From Phallus indusiatus (Eukaryota; Basidiomycota; Agaricomycetes; Phallales; Phallaceae): DNA of 64,000 nt. The stretch is from assembly GCA_027605045.1 (NCBI GenBank), contig JAQFWX010000015.1, forward strand, positions 790,455 through 854,454, read 5' to 3'. Every line of letters starts with the position of its first letter. The first letter of the stretch is position 1. Position numbers and translations under genes: made by a program. The notes under the pieces were generated by a model. The model saw only the letters and a list, made by a program, of their open reading frames with translations, searched no databases and had not been told where the DNA came from. Shown in pieces: positions 34,152-46,861 of this stretch.

Positions 34152-35097
34152 TCAAATATTCCCTTCCGGTTCGTCAAAAGGTTCTAAAACCATTATATCC
34201 ATCCCTCTCAAATAAACCCCACCAGCGGGCCTAACTTTATCAAAATGAACACCATCCGCGAATTCACCGTATTCGAGGTCTTCTCCGGGTCTTCCGTCGT
34301 CTGATTCATTGGCTGATTGAACGCTCATGAGACTGGCTCGTCCTTTCATCGTCGATTTAAACGTCCGCCATTGGTTCGTCGAAACTTCGCTAGAAGAGTT
34401 GTGTAGTCCTGGCAATGGAGGTTGGGTAAAGATGACATTCATGAATGGAATGTAGTCGGTGTTGAATGGGAAAGAGGGAATGTAGCGGTATGGATTGAGG
34501 GTGCATATCACACTGAAAAATGGTGGATTGGGCTTGGAACCATCCATGTGCGGTTGTGAGACTTTGATGTGTACTTGTTTGAGTCCGTCCGGGCGGTTTT
34601 CTTGAGTGAATGTGAATGTCGCGGGATGTTTTGGGATATTCCAGTTATGACGACCTAAATTCGGTCAAGATTTGTACACATAAGAGTGATTCTCCTCAAA
34701 ATACTCACCATTGTAGATGGACGCTTCGCTGGATACATAGACGTTCGTTGCTCGCAAATGACGGTTACCGCCTGGCGTTTCAAACCACCCCGGGATGTAC
34801 GCTAACTCATCATACGGACCTACACAAAATTAGCCAGCTTTCAAATCGCGTTCCCACTTTGACATTCGTACCAACTGGCGAAGTGTGATATCTTATAATT
34901 TGGACGAATCCGAAACCCATAATGCCGCCTTTGAATTTTCCCGACATCTTCTCATCTGCAAAATCACTTCGTGCCTCTAGCTGACCATAAACGCCCGGAT
35001 TACTTTCACTTGGATTCGAGGTTGGGATGACGTATGCTTCTCCGGTTAAATTCCAAGGAGGGGGGAAATGAGGCGGACGAGGATGGGAGTCAGACAT
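34152..35097 (-). CDS. Acetoacetate decarboxylase-like protein
   Basis: Three exons: 35097-34872, 34819-34709 and 34654-34152, joined by GT-AG introns of 52 and 54 bases, give 279 residues in one frame. Start is the ATG at 35097 (MSDSHPRPPHFPPPW). Features: the N-terminal PPPWNLTGEAY segment, then GIMGFGFVQIIRYHTSPVG, PYDELAYIPGWFE across the first splice, RHNWNIPKHPATF and a C-terminal region ending MDIMVLEPFDEPEGNI. PYDEL and the NIPKHPA strand are typical of the acetoacetate-decarboxylase superfamily barrel in fungi. Members may act on small keto acids or be non-catalytic; the substrate cannot be read from sequence. It appears intact. Its neighbours are duplicated DUF6533 genes and give no pathway hint. 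Confidence 0.75.
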
Positions 35098-35699
35098 TGT
35101 CATTTGTGTTACGCCACATGAAATGAGCACATTGAATCTAGTTATAGCAGTCAGATTGATCATTTTAAGCATCAGAATATCCTTTGATCAGTCTCTCACC
35201 GGGTTTAGTCATGCATTTTTGGGCACTGTAAACAAATTCCGGAGTGCCTGCATACATCTGACATTTGATATTATTTAGGCACCATATCAGTTGAGGATAT
35301 TGGCGCTGAGGAAACACAAACGCCGAATTTGTAGTCGTTGTATGACGAGCACGAGCACAAGATTGTCTACAAATGGGTTCGCGATGCCCCCAAAGGTGCT
35401 TTTGATTGGAGGAGGCATCGTCGTTTCCGTTCGCTTCATATCATCTTCGTCTTGGGATCGTTTGAATTTGAAATGAAATGGTCGGAATCCCGACCTGTCT
35501 GTTTCGTGGTGCCTTTATCATTGGAATTGAATTGAGTCGGTAAGTCGTGGCATTGTGACGTGCGTCGAAGAGATGCTGATCGGCATTAGTGTAAAAATCC
35601 GTTGAAGAATAAGTGCGCTCAAAGTTATCGACCCATCTTGTTTGTGAAAAGGAACTTTTGCCTGGATAGTTGGTAATCATGATGACGCTTGAGCGATTG

Positions 35700-35850
35700 T
35701 ACGGCTGTCCTAGAGTAACAGTGGAGTTTGAACGGGAACAAAAGAGTTCAGTGACACGGATAACTCCGAAATTCTTCTTCGCCCGTCACATTATGTTTTT
35801 GCCACCGACTGCTCACTCTGTTGGCAGTGTCAAACACAGGTAAAGTCAGT
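35700..35850. repeat. Dispersed repeat, copy 1
   Basis: A GGCTGTCCT...GAGTTACAG-type segment followed by TTCAGTGACACGGATAACTCCG. Related copies occur at 39300-39480 and 43890-43970. Confidence 0.5.
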
Positions 35851-35859
35851 ACTAGATCC

Positions 35860-37371
35860 AAATGCGACTGCTCTAGATCGGGACTGTATAAAAGGACTGG
35901 CTAGAGTAGGGTGGTAGATTTGAGAGAGATAATTGAGTGGGAGAAGAAGGAGAGCGCAGCGCTGTGGTTGGGAGGAGATATAATGGGGGCCAGTGTAGAT
36001 ATGGTTTACTGGGAGCGAATTGTTCAAGATAAGCGTTCAGACCGATTTCGTGGAACGACGGGTCCGTTTCTACCCCGTTGCATTGCGATATGGGCTGATG
36101 TGGGGGTGTGCTGCCATAGAGTCTCAAGGTGCGTCCGTCTTACAGGTTTGGGACTGGAACTCATTGTCCACTGATCTAGGTCCTAAATCCCGATATATTC
36201 TCGAGACGAGGACGTTTTCGAAAAAAGCTTGGTCTAGGGCACCGATACTATCTTGTTGAACTGCTTGTTACCGCGTTCAGGTACTTACATATAACGGCTA
36301 CCCCAGCGCTGCGCCGATATCTGAAGGGTAAATGGGCTCGGTTCCTATGCGTTGATCCTGCGCAATAGGGTGTCCTATAATAACCAGGTCGTGTCCGCCA
36401 CTGGCGTCGGCAGATACGAGCGCCGGTTGCACCTTCCAAGAGCCGTGGACCGTCTTACTAGTGGTGCTAGGGTTAGAGCTCTTATGGGGAATGACCTTAT
36501 TTTGAACCTTAGCTCTTATTCTTCGCGGTTAAGATATCGCAGAAAGCTGCATGACGACCGTTCAGAATTGCTGACTCTTTTTATTCGTATTCGTGTTCGA
36601 GCTGTATCTATGCGCCGGCGCAAGAGTAATATGACTAACGCGATTGTATCTGTGGGTAGAAGACGTCGGCTTCGGAGGGTCGGGAAATCTTCACCGGTAT
36701 GAGGATGACGAAGAGTTCACGTTGTTGTCAGTCAGTGGGCAGTTCCAATGAGGGAACATCGAGGCTAATACAATATAGTGCGATTTATGTGAAAAGATAA
36801 AAAAACTGAACAGGCATAAAGATAATGATAAGATTATCTAAAAGCCGCAAGTAAGGGTATGCATTTGGCAACTAGTTACCTAGGCAATTTCATAGCAACT
36901 ACTACTAGCAAGTCAGCAGAAATAAGAAACTGTGTACATACATGGGCAAACTACTTACTGCTCGGACTAAAAATCACGTTTTAGACACTTTTCACAAAAC
37001 ATGCCTACTGATATCAACTGTACATGTTGACGTGATGCGACCATGCATTCTTCAGTGCCAGAGCCCACTGGCAACGACATGCTATGTGTTCTTGATGTGT
37101 GCACATCAATGATCCTCATCCTCGAGACCGTATCTGAATCATTAAGGGAATGCATGTGGCATTACCTTGTTGTTTGTTTTAACTTGATGTTTTTGATTTT
37201 CACGGCCTATCAGAAAGCTCACATTATCTTATGAAGACACCATGTGCGCACTTTTACAACAGTGAGTCAAAATTCAATTTGGTAAAAAATCAATAGAGCT
37301 GTTGTAAACTTGATTTCTTATTGTGACGTGATATCCAGGATATTGCCATATGAGAAATACATCACATCATG
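35860..37371. repeat. Segmental duplication block a (copy 1)
   Basis: Diverged match to 45430-46861, colinear over the whole stretch and leading into DUF6533 copy III as the other leads into copy V. On the minus strand at about 36560-36290 both copies share a coding-like stretch (TVHGSW ... VSADA ... PIAQDQ), now with stops. I do not recognise that protein. No other gene seen. Confidence 0.6.
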
Positions 37372-39059
37372 TTATAAATTTCCACCGCAATCTCTCCTGT
37401 CATTTATCACATCGGGATTGACCATCTCCACGAGGCGACTTTGATATCCGCGCTGAAGAGCATTAGAAGACCGAAGCGTTGGTAACACGATATTACTGGT
37501 TTCAATTTTGGCAGAGTTAAGACGACGAAGATTTAGGGTAGAATAGGTCACCACAACGCCCGCTAAATTTGAATTTATAATCGTGAAAGGAGTCCTGGAG
37601 AATAATTGTAGTATCTTAGTCTTATCCGTAGGAGAAAATACTGAAATCGTTTTCTGTGAAAGAAGTTGAGGGGCTGGGGAGCCCGAGCTTGAAGGTAGGG
37701 AGATAAAACGCTTACGCCGACAGTCTGAAAAGAATAACCATTCATAGGTACTCTGTTGATACTTGAGAATGTTTCAACTTACTAGTGACATTGCATGCGA
37801 GAAGGAAGAAACAACAACGAAGCTTGAAAAGGATACGCTTATTAGACAACCAGAATGCGATAAACCTAAGACTCTAATCACCTCATTGCTATAATTTGAT
37901 TGTTAATTAAGATTCATGATCCTAGACTTCGCTGTGCACAACTTACATTGTTTGAAAATAGTAAAAACAAGATTTTTCTGGATTTGAATTCCAAAACCGT
38001 GTTTCAATTTCCATAATCCCCAGAGTTTACATATAGAAAGGCCAGATAAAATGATGTCAGCAGCAATGGTAAAAATGACTTGAACAAGCAGAATCGAGGT
38101 TCCTTTATCTACATTATTTCATGAGACAAATGTCAAAGAGCCAATATGGAACATACCGCTGAGACTGACAGAATCCACAACTGAGACATCCGTAAATGGA
38201 GCCAGGATTCTGAAAGACGTTAAAGTGCTTACCTTGTCAAACACCCAGGGAACACGACCATACCTGTATCAGATGAATTTTAGCATGAAATAATTTAGTA
38301 TTAGAAATGCGTTCACCATAGACGGGAATAATCAATTGCACAATTAAACAAAACCTGAAGGTTAAAGCCAGGGGTACTCCAAATCTAGTACCTTCACACA
38401 AGCTGCACAACGAATTTCCACGAGCGAGCACTAAGCCTGCCAGTAACATAAATATAGAGATCAAAGTGCCTAGAACACGGTTACTACGTAAATCCACAAA
38501 CCTTGGGTTCCAATATAAGATAAGATTGTCATGGAGTTTGTTGCGTTAGCGATCATGTCGCAAGATCTTTTGAATTTTGGGTATTCGCTGGATTTAATCA
38601 ATGTCAAAAATTAGTCACTTACCTTCCCGGCTATAGACGACCGAGTTTAGTAAGAGACTGGCTTAAAGGGTAACTGTCGGGACTTACAGGGATTAGTGAG
38701 ATGTTAGCTGTAAAGCTAAGACCTTCCCCGATCAAAGCCGCATATCTTGCGAAAATGTAAAATAAAGTGGGTAGGCTGAAGGGTTTGAGCCATATATACT
38801 CTACTTCTTCTGCCAGATTAGACAATGAAGTATATGAAAGAAATGCTTGTTCCGCCGGGACGTATCATAAGTTTTCCTTATCAGTTCTTAACTTATATAT
38901 GTTGCCTACCTAGAGAGCTCATTTGAAATAAAGTGAAGATATACCTAACGTCACCAATTCTAGCCATATATAGAAAAATAATTGAACGAATACATACCGG
39001 TTTTAATTTTCCTCAATAAGTGTGTTTATATATCCGACGGTGACATTATTACGGTCCAT
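37372..39059 (-). pseudogene. DUF6533-type membrane protein, copy III
   Basis: ATG at 39059 (MDRNNVTVGYINTLIEEN), followed at once by an in-frame TAA where copy V has CAA. It then has EEVEYIWLKPFSLPTLFYIFARYAALIGEG (38810-38720), an 8-nt microexon (38623-38630), a helix region (38497-38290; LLAGLVLARGNSLCSLCEG) with a small deletion causing a frame change near 38280, and the C-terminal exon (37560-37372; LNLRRLNSAKIETSNIVLPTLRSSN). The last exon is nearly identical at DNA level to that of copy V. Nonsense codon and frameshift mark it as a pseudogene. Confidence 0.65.
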
Positions 39060-40565
39060 ATTATCGAACATAGCTTACGATAGTCTCAATACTGTGTTGG
39101 AGCTCCTAAATACTCTCGAGGTCATGCTGCCGTCTCAGTAGCCTGAGATCACAGTAAAAAAAATGTCAGCCAGAGTAAGCCAATTATAATAGATTTTGTC
39201 TCACCATTTGAAATAAAGGTCACGGCATGGTGTACACATCATTGATTTGTCGCAAAAATCCAAAGCGTTAGAACCTCGACTTGTCGGCCGTGCACCTACC
39301 AACTCAAAAGGCTGTCCTCGAGTTACGGGGAACAGTTGAGTTTGAATGTGGAAAAAAAAACCAGACAGTTCAGTGACACGGAAAAATCCGAAATGCTTTT
39401 TTTTCACCGGTCAACCGGTCATATTTTGTTTTTTGCCCCGGAGTGCTTATTCCGTTGGATGTCTAATTGATTGGTGTAGTAAATTTGACATCTAAAAATA
39501 GGGACGAGCGTGTGGAAAGCAGGAAGAACAAAGAAAATATAACCCTCAAAAATGCCAACGAACTCGTTTTGCGACGTACGGGACTGTGGTTTATTACCTA
39601 CTTCAGGCAGTGTTGAACACGGGTCAAGCTGGCATCAGGCGCCTGCCTGATCTCGGCATCGTTCAAATCGCCGATACTAGCTCAGTTGCACCGTCGAAAA
39701 GCCACGATCATTTGATTGTGCCAGATTTGGGGCTCTTCTCCCGGTGATCTCGTTTTGACCTTGATACGTGCGCCTCAGGAGCGAGCAGGGAAGGAAAGGG
39801 AATCAGTGTTCGTGTTCTCAGAGGGAAAAATAGGAGGGAAACATTGTTGTTGTATTTTGTAAGCTAGAGAAGAGTTTTTATATACATGAGTTGTGAATTT
39901 CCGGGAAATTGGAATGGTGCTAGTATGTAATCTAAAAACAATGGAAAAAGCCAGAAGTTTAATTGCGAACGGAGTGAAAGGTACAAAAATAATCAATTTT
40001 GGCAAAGGATTGACGGACCGGTGCATATACCGAGCGTTGACTAATCTCTGCATAGCCTTTTTGCGCAAGCAACAACCTTTCAAGTTATTTCTCAATCTTC
40101 AACGTTTGGATAGTGCAGAACGCTGCAATGATGACTTCTGGTAGGCTTGGATACGGAATCAGGAAGTACGCTCGTATCTCTCTGTTGATTTTCAATGAAT
40201 TTTCAATGAAGATTGTTACAGGGGAGGAATGCACGGGATATGAAGTCAGGCAAGAATCCGACCATGTAAAATAAAGCCAAGCCTGATAGTCTTATGTGAG
40301 CTCCAACAAAACAATCGCAGCGAGAGACTAGAATACAATGTGACTCATTTATATGTGCACGCGAAGCAGTTTCAATCAAACAAATACTTTTCGTTGTTCA
40401 ATAGGCAATAGTATTTCTCTCTCCCCGGGGAAGGTCTAGTACTTCGTATTAAATATACAATTTAATTTTATTGAGAAGTCAGAACAGTCGCACTGAGATG
40501 AAAAATAAATACAACTCTCTGATGTCTTGCACGACGACGGGTAAAGTCCACAATATTTAGTTTAT
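39060..40565. other. Spacer with dispersed repeat copy 2
   Basis: 39300-39480 is the second copy of the dispersed repeat at 35700. The part up to about 39280 also matches 48600-48880 (segmental duplication). No gene supported in the remainder. Confidence 0.45.
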
Positions 40566-42315
40566 CTAAGAGTCTAAAACTGGCTGGATCTCCATGTCAT
40601 GCACATTACTGTCAGAATGAGCATGATTGTCTCCTTCCTCTTCAACTTCCGGAATGGACATTTCCACGAGAATTGATTGGTGAACGTGTTCAAGAATATT
40701 GGAAAATTGGAGAGTAGGTAAGGATATATTACTAGCCGTAATTCTTTCGGAGTTGAGGCGGCGAAGATCTATTGCAAAATCGGCTACTAAAATACTCGAC
40801 AGACTGGGAATAAAAGTCAAAGGAGTACTTGATTATATGTAAGATACCTTAGCCTTACATATTTGTATAAAAGTTGAAGTCTTCTGCTATCAAACGGGTT
40901 TGAAGGGACTAGGAGAGATTTAGTAGAGGCTGAACTCGGGCTCACTATTGGGAGAGCTACTACACTTACATGTAAACCGAAAAACTAGAAAAAACCTGTA
41001 AGCATGACTTTGATACTTTCAGATTTTCAACTTACATATAATATTGTGTGCGTTGTGGAAATAAGAACGACAAAGCTGTCAAACAAAGGACGCCATGCCT
41101 ATTATAAGACTGTTGTGACAAAATTACTTTGAAGGGCTCACCAAAATCTTATCATGTCTGTGTATATTTATTGTTAAAAATCCATTTCTGGTTGGTATTC
41201 TTGAACAACTCACTTTGTTTCAGAATGATGGAAACGACACTACGCCTGCTCTGAATTCCAGTTTGACGCTTCAATTTCCATGTTCCCCAAACCTTCCACA
41301 TGCAAATACTAAATATGATCAAATCTGTGATAATAGTGGCAACGTTTTCGCCAAGTCCAAGTCTGTAAACCTCAGCTAAAACTGATAATTTTTAGACCAG
41401 CGCTGAAAGATTTGAAATATGTAGTCATACCACTGGAACTAGGACCAAAGTGTCAATGAGAAGAGAGATACATATAAGGACATTATTAGGTCCTACCTTG
41501 ATACACAGTCCTGAGACACTATAATTTCTAAAATGGATTTTGTTAGCTGTTCTTCCTATACTCCGGACTTCAAAGTCTCTCTGACCATACACAAATAAAA
41601 TTAATCCCTCTAAAACCCCGCATGCCAAAGTTATGTTTACGATTTTTGTTCCTTCGCACAGGCAATAAGCTCGAGAAATCAGCAAGCCTGAGGTATTTCT
41701 TTGATATAGATCCCTTGAAAGTAAAGCAACACAATATCACAGACCTTGTACACCTAAATATGATAAAACGGCTGAGATGTTTGACATATTGGCGATTATA
41801 TGGCAGGCTCTTAAGATATATCATTAGATTTATTCAATATTCAGGAATTCTCTCCTACCTTTCTGACTATAAGTGTTGACAATGTGTGTCAATGTGTATG
41901 CAGTGGACATCATGGATAATATACTCAGCCCACATCGAAGAAGAAACTGAAGAAGTCGGTTATTATAAAAATCAAGACTGCATATCTTGTAAAAATGTAT
42001 AGCAATGTAATCAAGCTAAATCGCTTGAGCCATATATGTTCAATTTCTTCTGGGAGCTTGCACAGTGCAGCATAGAAACTGAGTGCTTATGTTCTGTTAT
42101 TGAATAATCTTTTCTGTTGAGATTTGAATTTAACTTCTACTCACTTGCACAACTGATAATGATCCAGGTGGTGACATAGCTGATATTATACAAGTCAAGC
42201 ATCATGAATTAATTAAATAAACAAACACATACTCTTCATAGACGTCGTTAACGAGTGCGTCTATCATTGCAGCTACGTCACTGGAAGCATTCCAATTACT
42301 GTTTGTGCCGTTCAT
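40566..42315 (-). pseudogene. DUF6533-type membrane protein, copy IV
   Basis: ATG at 42315 (MNGTNSNWNASSDVAAMIDALV) in the same subfamily as copies I and II. Downstream the family block is damaged (about 42060-41940), an 8-nt microexon persists (41859-41866), then ACHIIANMSNISAVLSYLG (41820-41760), a helix with LISRAYCLCEGTKIVNI (41690-41640), an ICMWKVWGTWKLKRQ-like segment (about 41310-41260), and the final exon LSSILVADFAIDLRRLNSERITASN with an acidic tail ending at 40566. The N-terminal IEYIW exon is less well preserved than in copies II, III and V, so I call it a probable pseudogene. Confidence 0.55.
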
Positions 42316-42757
42316 CTTCTCAAGGACAGTCTATGTGGATAAATCTCATTATATTTCACCTAATCGATCATTTATACCCATGTGTCGCAGCGAGACTACC
42401 TCATGTCCATGAAGACACCTATTCTCAAGCGTTAAACTGTCGGCTCAAATGAAGGAAGAGCGGTTGGAGCGGTCACTTTGTCAACAAATGAAAGTTCAAG
42501 CTTCTAGATATTATCGATGCCACGCCTATGTCTCAGTAGCCCGTGATTACAGTAGAAGAAACATTGGCTTCGGCTTCTGGAAGTAAACTCAGTCACAGAA
42601 GGCTTATTATGACATTTTTGAATTACAATTTGAAATTAAGGTCACAGCATGGTATACATATTATCAGATGCAATTGAATATTGACTCCGCATGAGAATAT
42701 AAATCATCAGCTCAAGTGATTGTTGTCCCCCCACTCATTGCCGAACGTAATCAACAC

Positions 42758-42843
42758 CGCGATGACCTCCATAGGTTCCAAACAAAACTCGAGTATCCAC
42801 CGCGATGACCTCCATAGGTTCCAAACAAAACTCGAGTATCCAC
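42758..42843. repeat. Perfect 43-bp tandem duplication
   Basis: The unit starting CGCGATGACCTCCATAGG is present twice head to tail (42758-42800 and 42801-42843) without a difference, so it is a very recent duplication. Confidence 0.85.
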
Positions 42844-43439
42844 CACGTAGTCTCAATTCCACGAGATGCGAGGTATCAAGAAGCTTTCAAGATCACGATC
42901 ACTTCATTTTACGCAAACCCAGGGTGAGTTGTATAAGAACAACATCTAGATCCGTGGCAGCCGGAGTCGAGGCGTCGCAAAACGTAGTTGAATGTGAGCG
43001 AACTGATTGCAAATCGGAGCCAAGTTTCCAAATCAACTAGCGGGAAAAATCATACACTAATAGGATATAATATATACAGTCAATTACTATGTATAATGAT
43101 ATGAAAACTCAACGTAAATACTTGTCCGTGCATGAAGTATACGACCCTGAAAGATAGCTTAAAATGCTTCAAGCACAAACGCCAACAGTGAAAACAGTCC
43201 AATGTACGTGACATTAATTTGTTACTGTGTCTAATCACAGAGATGCCCTTCAATGATCTATCAAACGGATCTCAGCGGTTTTCTGGGGACCTAAAACTTA
43301 CGATGATGAAGATGATGATTTTGGCAGTCGACCTGTTACCTTGACAGTCGAAACGACGAGAAGACCGTTCACTATATTATCGCCGGTACTGCCGCCAACT
43401 GACAAAAAGTGATCGATTCTGTTGCTGATCAATGATTAA

Positions 43440-43640
43440 GATTGGTTGAATATTTTTGTAAGAGAAATGAACTGGAATGACCATGCCGTTCAATGTATTG
43501 AATATTAAATGTTCGTAGTATGATTGAAACCTCCGAAGGAACTGTCGCCAGACAATGAGGTCGTGTCGCTGACCTGATGTTAACGAAGTTGTGATGTGGC
43601 TCGCGAGTCTATTCGCTGTGCCGATTTTTCAAGCTTGTGT
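43440..43640 (-). pseudogene. Truncated copy of the secreted-protein gene
   Basis: The minus strand encodes TTSLSGDSSFGGFNHTTNI, matching TTSFSGDTSFGGFNYTTDI at the C-terminus of the gene at 49725-50817, but with stops and no upstream exons. It is a relic of the duplicated block. Confidence 0.65.
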
Positions 43641-45429
43641 AGACTGCGGCGGCACAGCAATAAGTGTATTCAATATTGATTCGATATTATTAAGTGATTT
43701 TGCTATCGTTTGACGTGGAGGTGAAAAAAAAACTTGTCAATGCTGGAAAAAAGTTGACGCGCACAGATAACATAACTGAATTCTTTAGACGACGTAGTAG
43801 TTCGATCGAGGGAGAATTGGAGCGCTAAAGCGCCAACAGATGTACCCTTCCCAATTTCTTTGTCAAGTACAGGACCAGGGGGCCGAGAACGTTTGTACGG
43901 CTGTCTTAAAGTTACAGGGAACCAGTGGACTTCGAACGGAAAACCGGTGTGACACGGATAACTCCGGAATAATGATCGCAGAATCAGTCCAGGTTTTGCG
44001 CCATCTTTTTTCATGATTGCTTGTAACCGAGCACTTTCTTTGTCGGGTCCACGTATGTCTGCTAAGCTGATGCAGTAAGTTCCTTGTTGCATTGCATTCC
44101 AAGTTTCACTCTTATTCACTTACATACTGAAATTGATCCTCTAATCCCTAAAGCGCCTCAACGAACATCAGGAAACATGCAATTTGCCCCATAGACGGCG
44201 GTCACAGACCGCGATCTTGATAGCTCCCATAGTACCGGCATGAGAAGCCCGAAGTCTATGAGTTCTATCCCGTATTATGTAGTTGACCGGCATTGCCATA
44301 TTGCTTTTATAAACTAACTGGGTGTTTTGGTAGGAATATAAAGAACAGGGTTTTTCAAAAAGGGTATGAAAAATTATATGAACTGGTTTACATTATTGAC
44401 AGGGAACTACTGTATACTATATACAAGGTTCAAGTATACTTTCCTGCTGTGCTGGTACAAACTCGGGTACACAATAACCACACGCATAGTGTCGTCAAGT
44501 TGGTGTAGCCTCGGGTGTGATGCATGTGATGTGTGATGCGTGACATGTATCCCCGAGAGTATGGGTGTCTGTGTACAAGAGACGCGAAACATAAAGTTCA
44601 GTCACGTGATGAACCTGTGACTCGTCGCACTTGTTTCTCTACCACCACAAAGTGTCCACTTCACCATACTGTCAACGTTAAAGTGGCTGCTGGGTCATTG
44701 AATGAGATGTATGGGAGGTTAGTCTGCAGTCTTTTATTACTTTTATATGACCATTTCTAATTGACCATTGCACAGCATCATAGTAGTTTGTCTAGATGAG
44801 TAGAGGTGGGCCTTTGTGTCTTTTTTTTATTTGACGCTAAATTTTCAATGCAGGCTATTGATTCCTACTCTCATGAAGGATAATTGCTATACTAGTAGGT
44901 ATTTTTTTCCTTTTGGAGATTGTCACTAACATAACTTAGTGAACCTTTTCATTTCAGTGAACCGCCGCTGATTTTTCCTTCTCTTTGATAATGCTCATGT
45001 ATACCTGGACAGTGCACACTGCAGGTCTTAAGTAGAATATTTGTGTATTTACTGATCAGAACCAGAATAGTAACAATATATCTCTTTCCTCAAATAATAT
45101 AAAGAAATATAAGGAGAATATAAGGAAATATAGCAGTGCAATTAAAGTATATTGAGTGTTTATGCCGGACTATGAAAGTCTATGGCTCGTCTATGGCTCG
45201 TCTAGAGGGCGCTAAGCCAGTGCTATGAGGGCTATGTGACAGTCACGCGGTCTATGTGGCGCAATATATTCGGGGGGAGGACTATGGGTCTATGAGTTCT
45301 ATCTTACCTATATAATTCACCATATTTTTCTTCAATCTTCCTGATGAATTCGTCCTGCGACATCGAGGACTGCGGCTCATACCCACGTCGAACAATGTTG
45401 AGCACGGATAAAGCCAGCACTCGTTCAAG
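43641..45429. other. Spacer, no supported gene
   Basis: Contains the third dispersed repeat copy (43890-43970) and a 16-bp direct repeat GTCTATGAGTTCTATC at about 44253 and 45290. A CTATG-rich stretch lies at 45170-45290. The 138-codon minus-strand frame at 43703-44119 overlaps the dispersed repeat and is not credible. Confidence 0.4.
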
Positions 45430-46861
45430 CACCATGGTTTTAGATCCAGTCTGTAAGAGAGCGGGCGAGAGTAGGCTGGCAACCATGGGAGAGATGGTTG
45501 AATGAGAGGAGAACGAGAACGCTGCGCGGTGGTTAGGAGGGTGGGTGAATGGTTTGGAAGATGTTTCGACGCCCGTGCATTTTAATTGCGCGATATGGAG
45601 GTAAAGTCTCTAGGTTGTGAGACCGTCTTATAGGTTTGGACTGGAACTGTCAGCTGATCCAGATCCCGAATACTTGAGCCAAGGATGTTCCCGAAAAAAA
45701 GGCTAGGCTCAGCATTTATTAGAACGGCTACTTCAGCGCTGCGCCGATATCTGAAGAAAGAATAAGCTAGATTCTTCCGTTCTTACATTCCAGTGCTCAT
45801 TCGATCTTGCGCAGTAGGGCGTCCTTCCAGTTCGCGTTCACCAAAGCATTCTGCCGTGTAGATGTCGGCGTCAGCAGATACTGGTAGTCGCATCGTCCAA
45901 GAGCCGTGGACCGTTCTGGTGCTGAACTTTATTTGGGGGATGGTCTCGTCATGAACGTTGAACATTAGTTCTTGATCATGGAAATTTGGATGTCACGGAA
46001 CACTTTCATGATGATAGGAGAAGTATCTATCTCTAAACAGAATAGCAAATCATGCGTCATCGGTTGGTCTGTGTATGACGCGCGTAAGAGACGCGTAAGC
46101 CACGTCGTTCTTAGGCATGTTCTTCGGACTTGCTCGGGCCATTGTGGATTCTGGACATCAACTGTTGGATGAGAGGACATGGACTTTTCCCGAGTCTGTC
46201 ATCGTTGTTGACTATCTTCTTATTCTGGTGCTTGAGCTGTATCTATGCGCTAGTGCAGGAGTTATATGACTAAGGTGATTGTGGGTAGTACACGTCGACG
46301 CTCGACATAAACAAAGAAACTGTGTAACCTTTTTAGGTCAAACTACTCGCTGTTAGGACTAAAAGCCAAGTTTAACATTTCTTCAAAAATAAATCATTGA
46401 TATCGATAACTGTACATGTTGACGTGCCCACTGGCATGCATTTCTTCAGTGCCAGCGCCCAGCGGCGTCGTGTTCTTGATGCGTCCACATCAATGATCTT
46501 CATCTTCGGGACTGTAATTGAATGACCCTGTTGTTTAATATTTGTTTTTAATAAAATTTCCTTGATTTTCACGGCCTACTAGAAAGCTCCTATTATCTTA
46601 TGAAAGCGCTGGCAGTGCGGACAAAATTTACAACAGAACCAGTGAATAAATTTGGTAAGATCATTGACATGAATCATTATGAATCCTTTTCCTTCGAATG
46701 GATTAGATCCGTTGTAAATCTATTGAGCTAATAAATTAGATGGTATATTTTCCGGGAGTATATCAAGATTCTTTTAATGCATTCAAATTCGGTTATTTCA
46801 ACTCGAACAACTTCATCGTGCCTTGAACCGTTCCTGGGTGACAGTGGGTGGCACCCCGACG
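45430..46861. repeat. Segmental duplication block a (copy 2)
   Basis: Colinear with 35860-37371. The minus-strand coding-like relic here (about 46180-45783) reads TRTVHGSWTMRLPVSADADI ... EGRPTAQDR. The other copy shows a similar peptide, indicating a once-real, unidentified protein. Confidence 0.55.

Larger units (their letters stand above)
42590..43640. repeat. Segmental duplication block c (copy 1)
   Basis: Diverged, colinear match to 48715-49920, the region downstream of copy V that ends in the secreted-protein gene. It carries only the 3' end of that gene. Confidence 0.6.

Noticed and set aside
43703..44119. 138-codon minus-strand open frame
   Set aside because: It overlaps the dispersed repeat at 43890-43970 and shows no domain; probably a chance frame.
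44253..45305. 16-bp direct repeat GTCTATGAGTTCTATC bracketing about 1 kb as a transposon target duplication
   Set aside because: Sixteen bases is not a usual duplication length and the enclosed segment has no inverted or LTR-like ends.
45304..45486. 60-codon minus-strand frame MVASLLSPALLQTGSK with a following GTAAGA donor
   Set aside because: Coding-like composition, but no second exon or homolog could be found; not listed as a gene.
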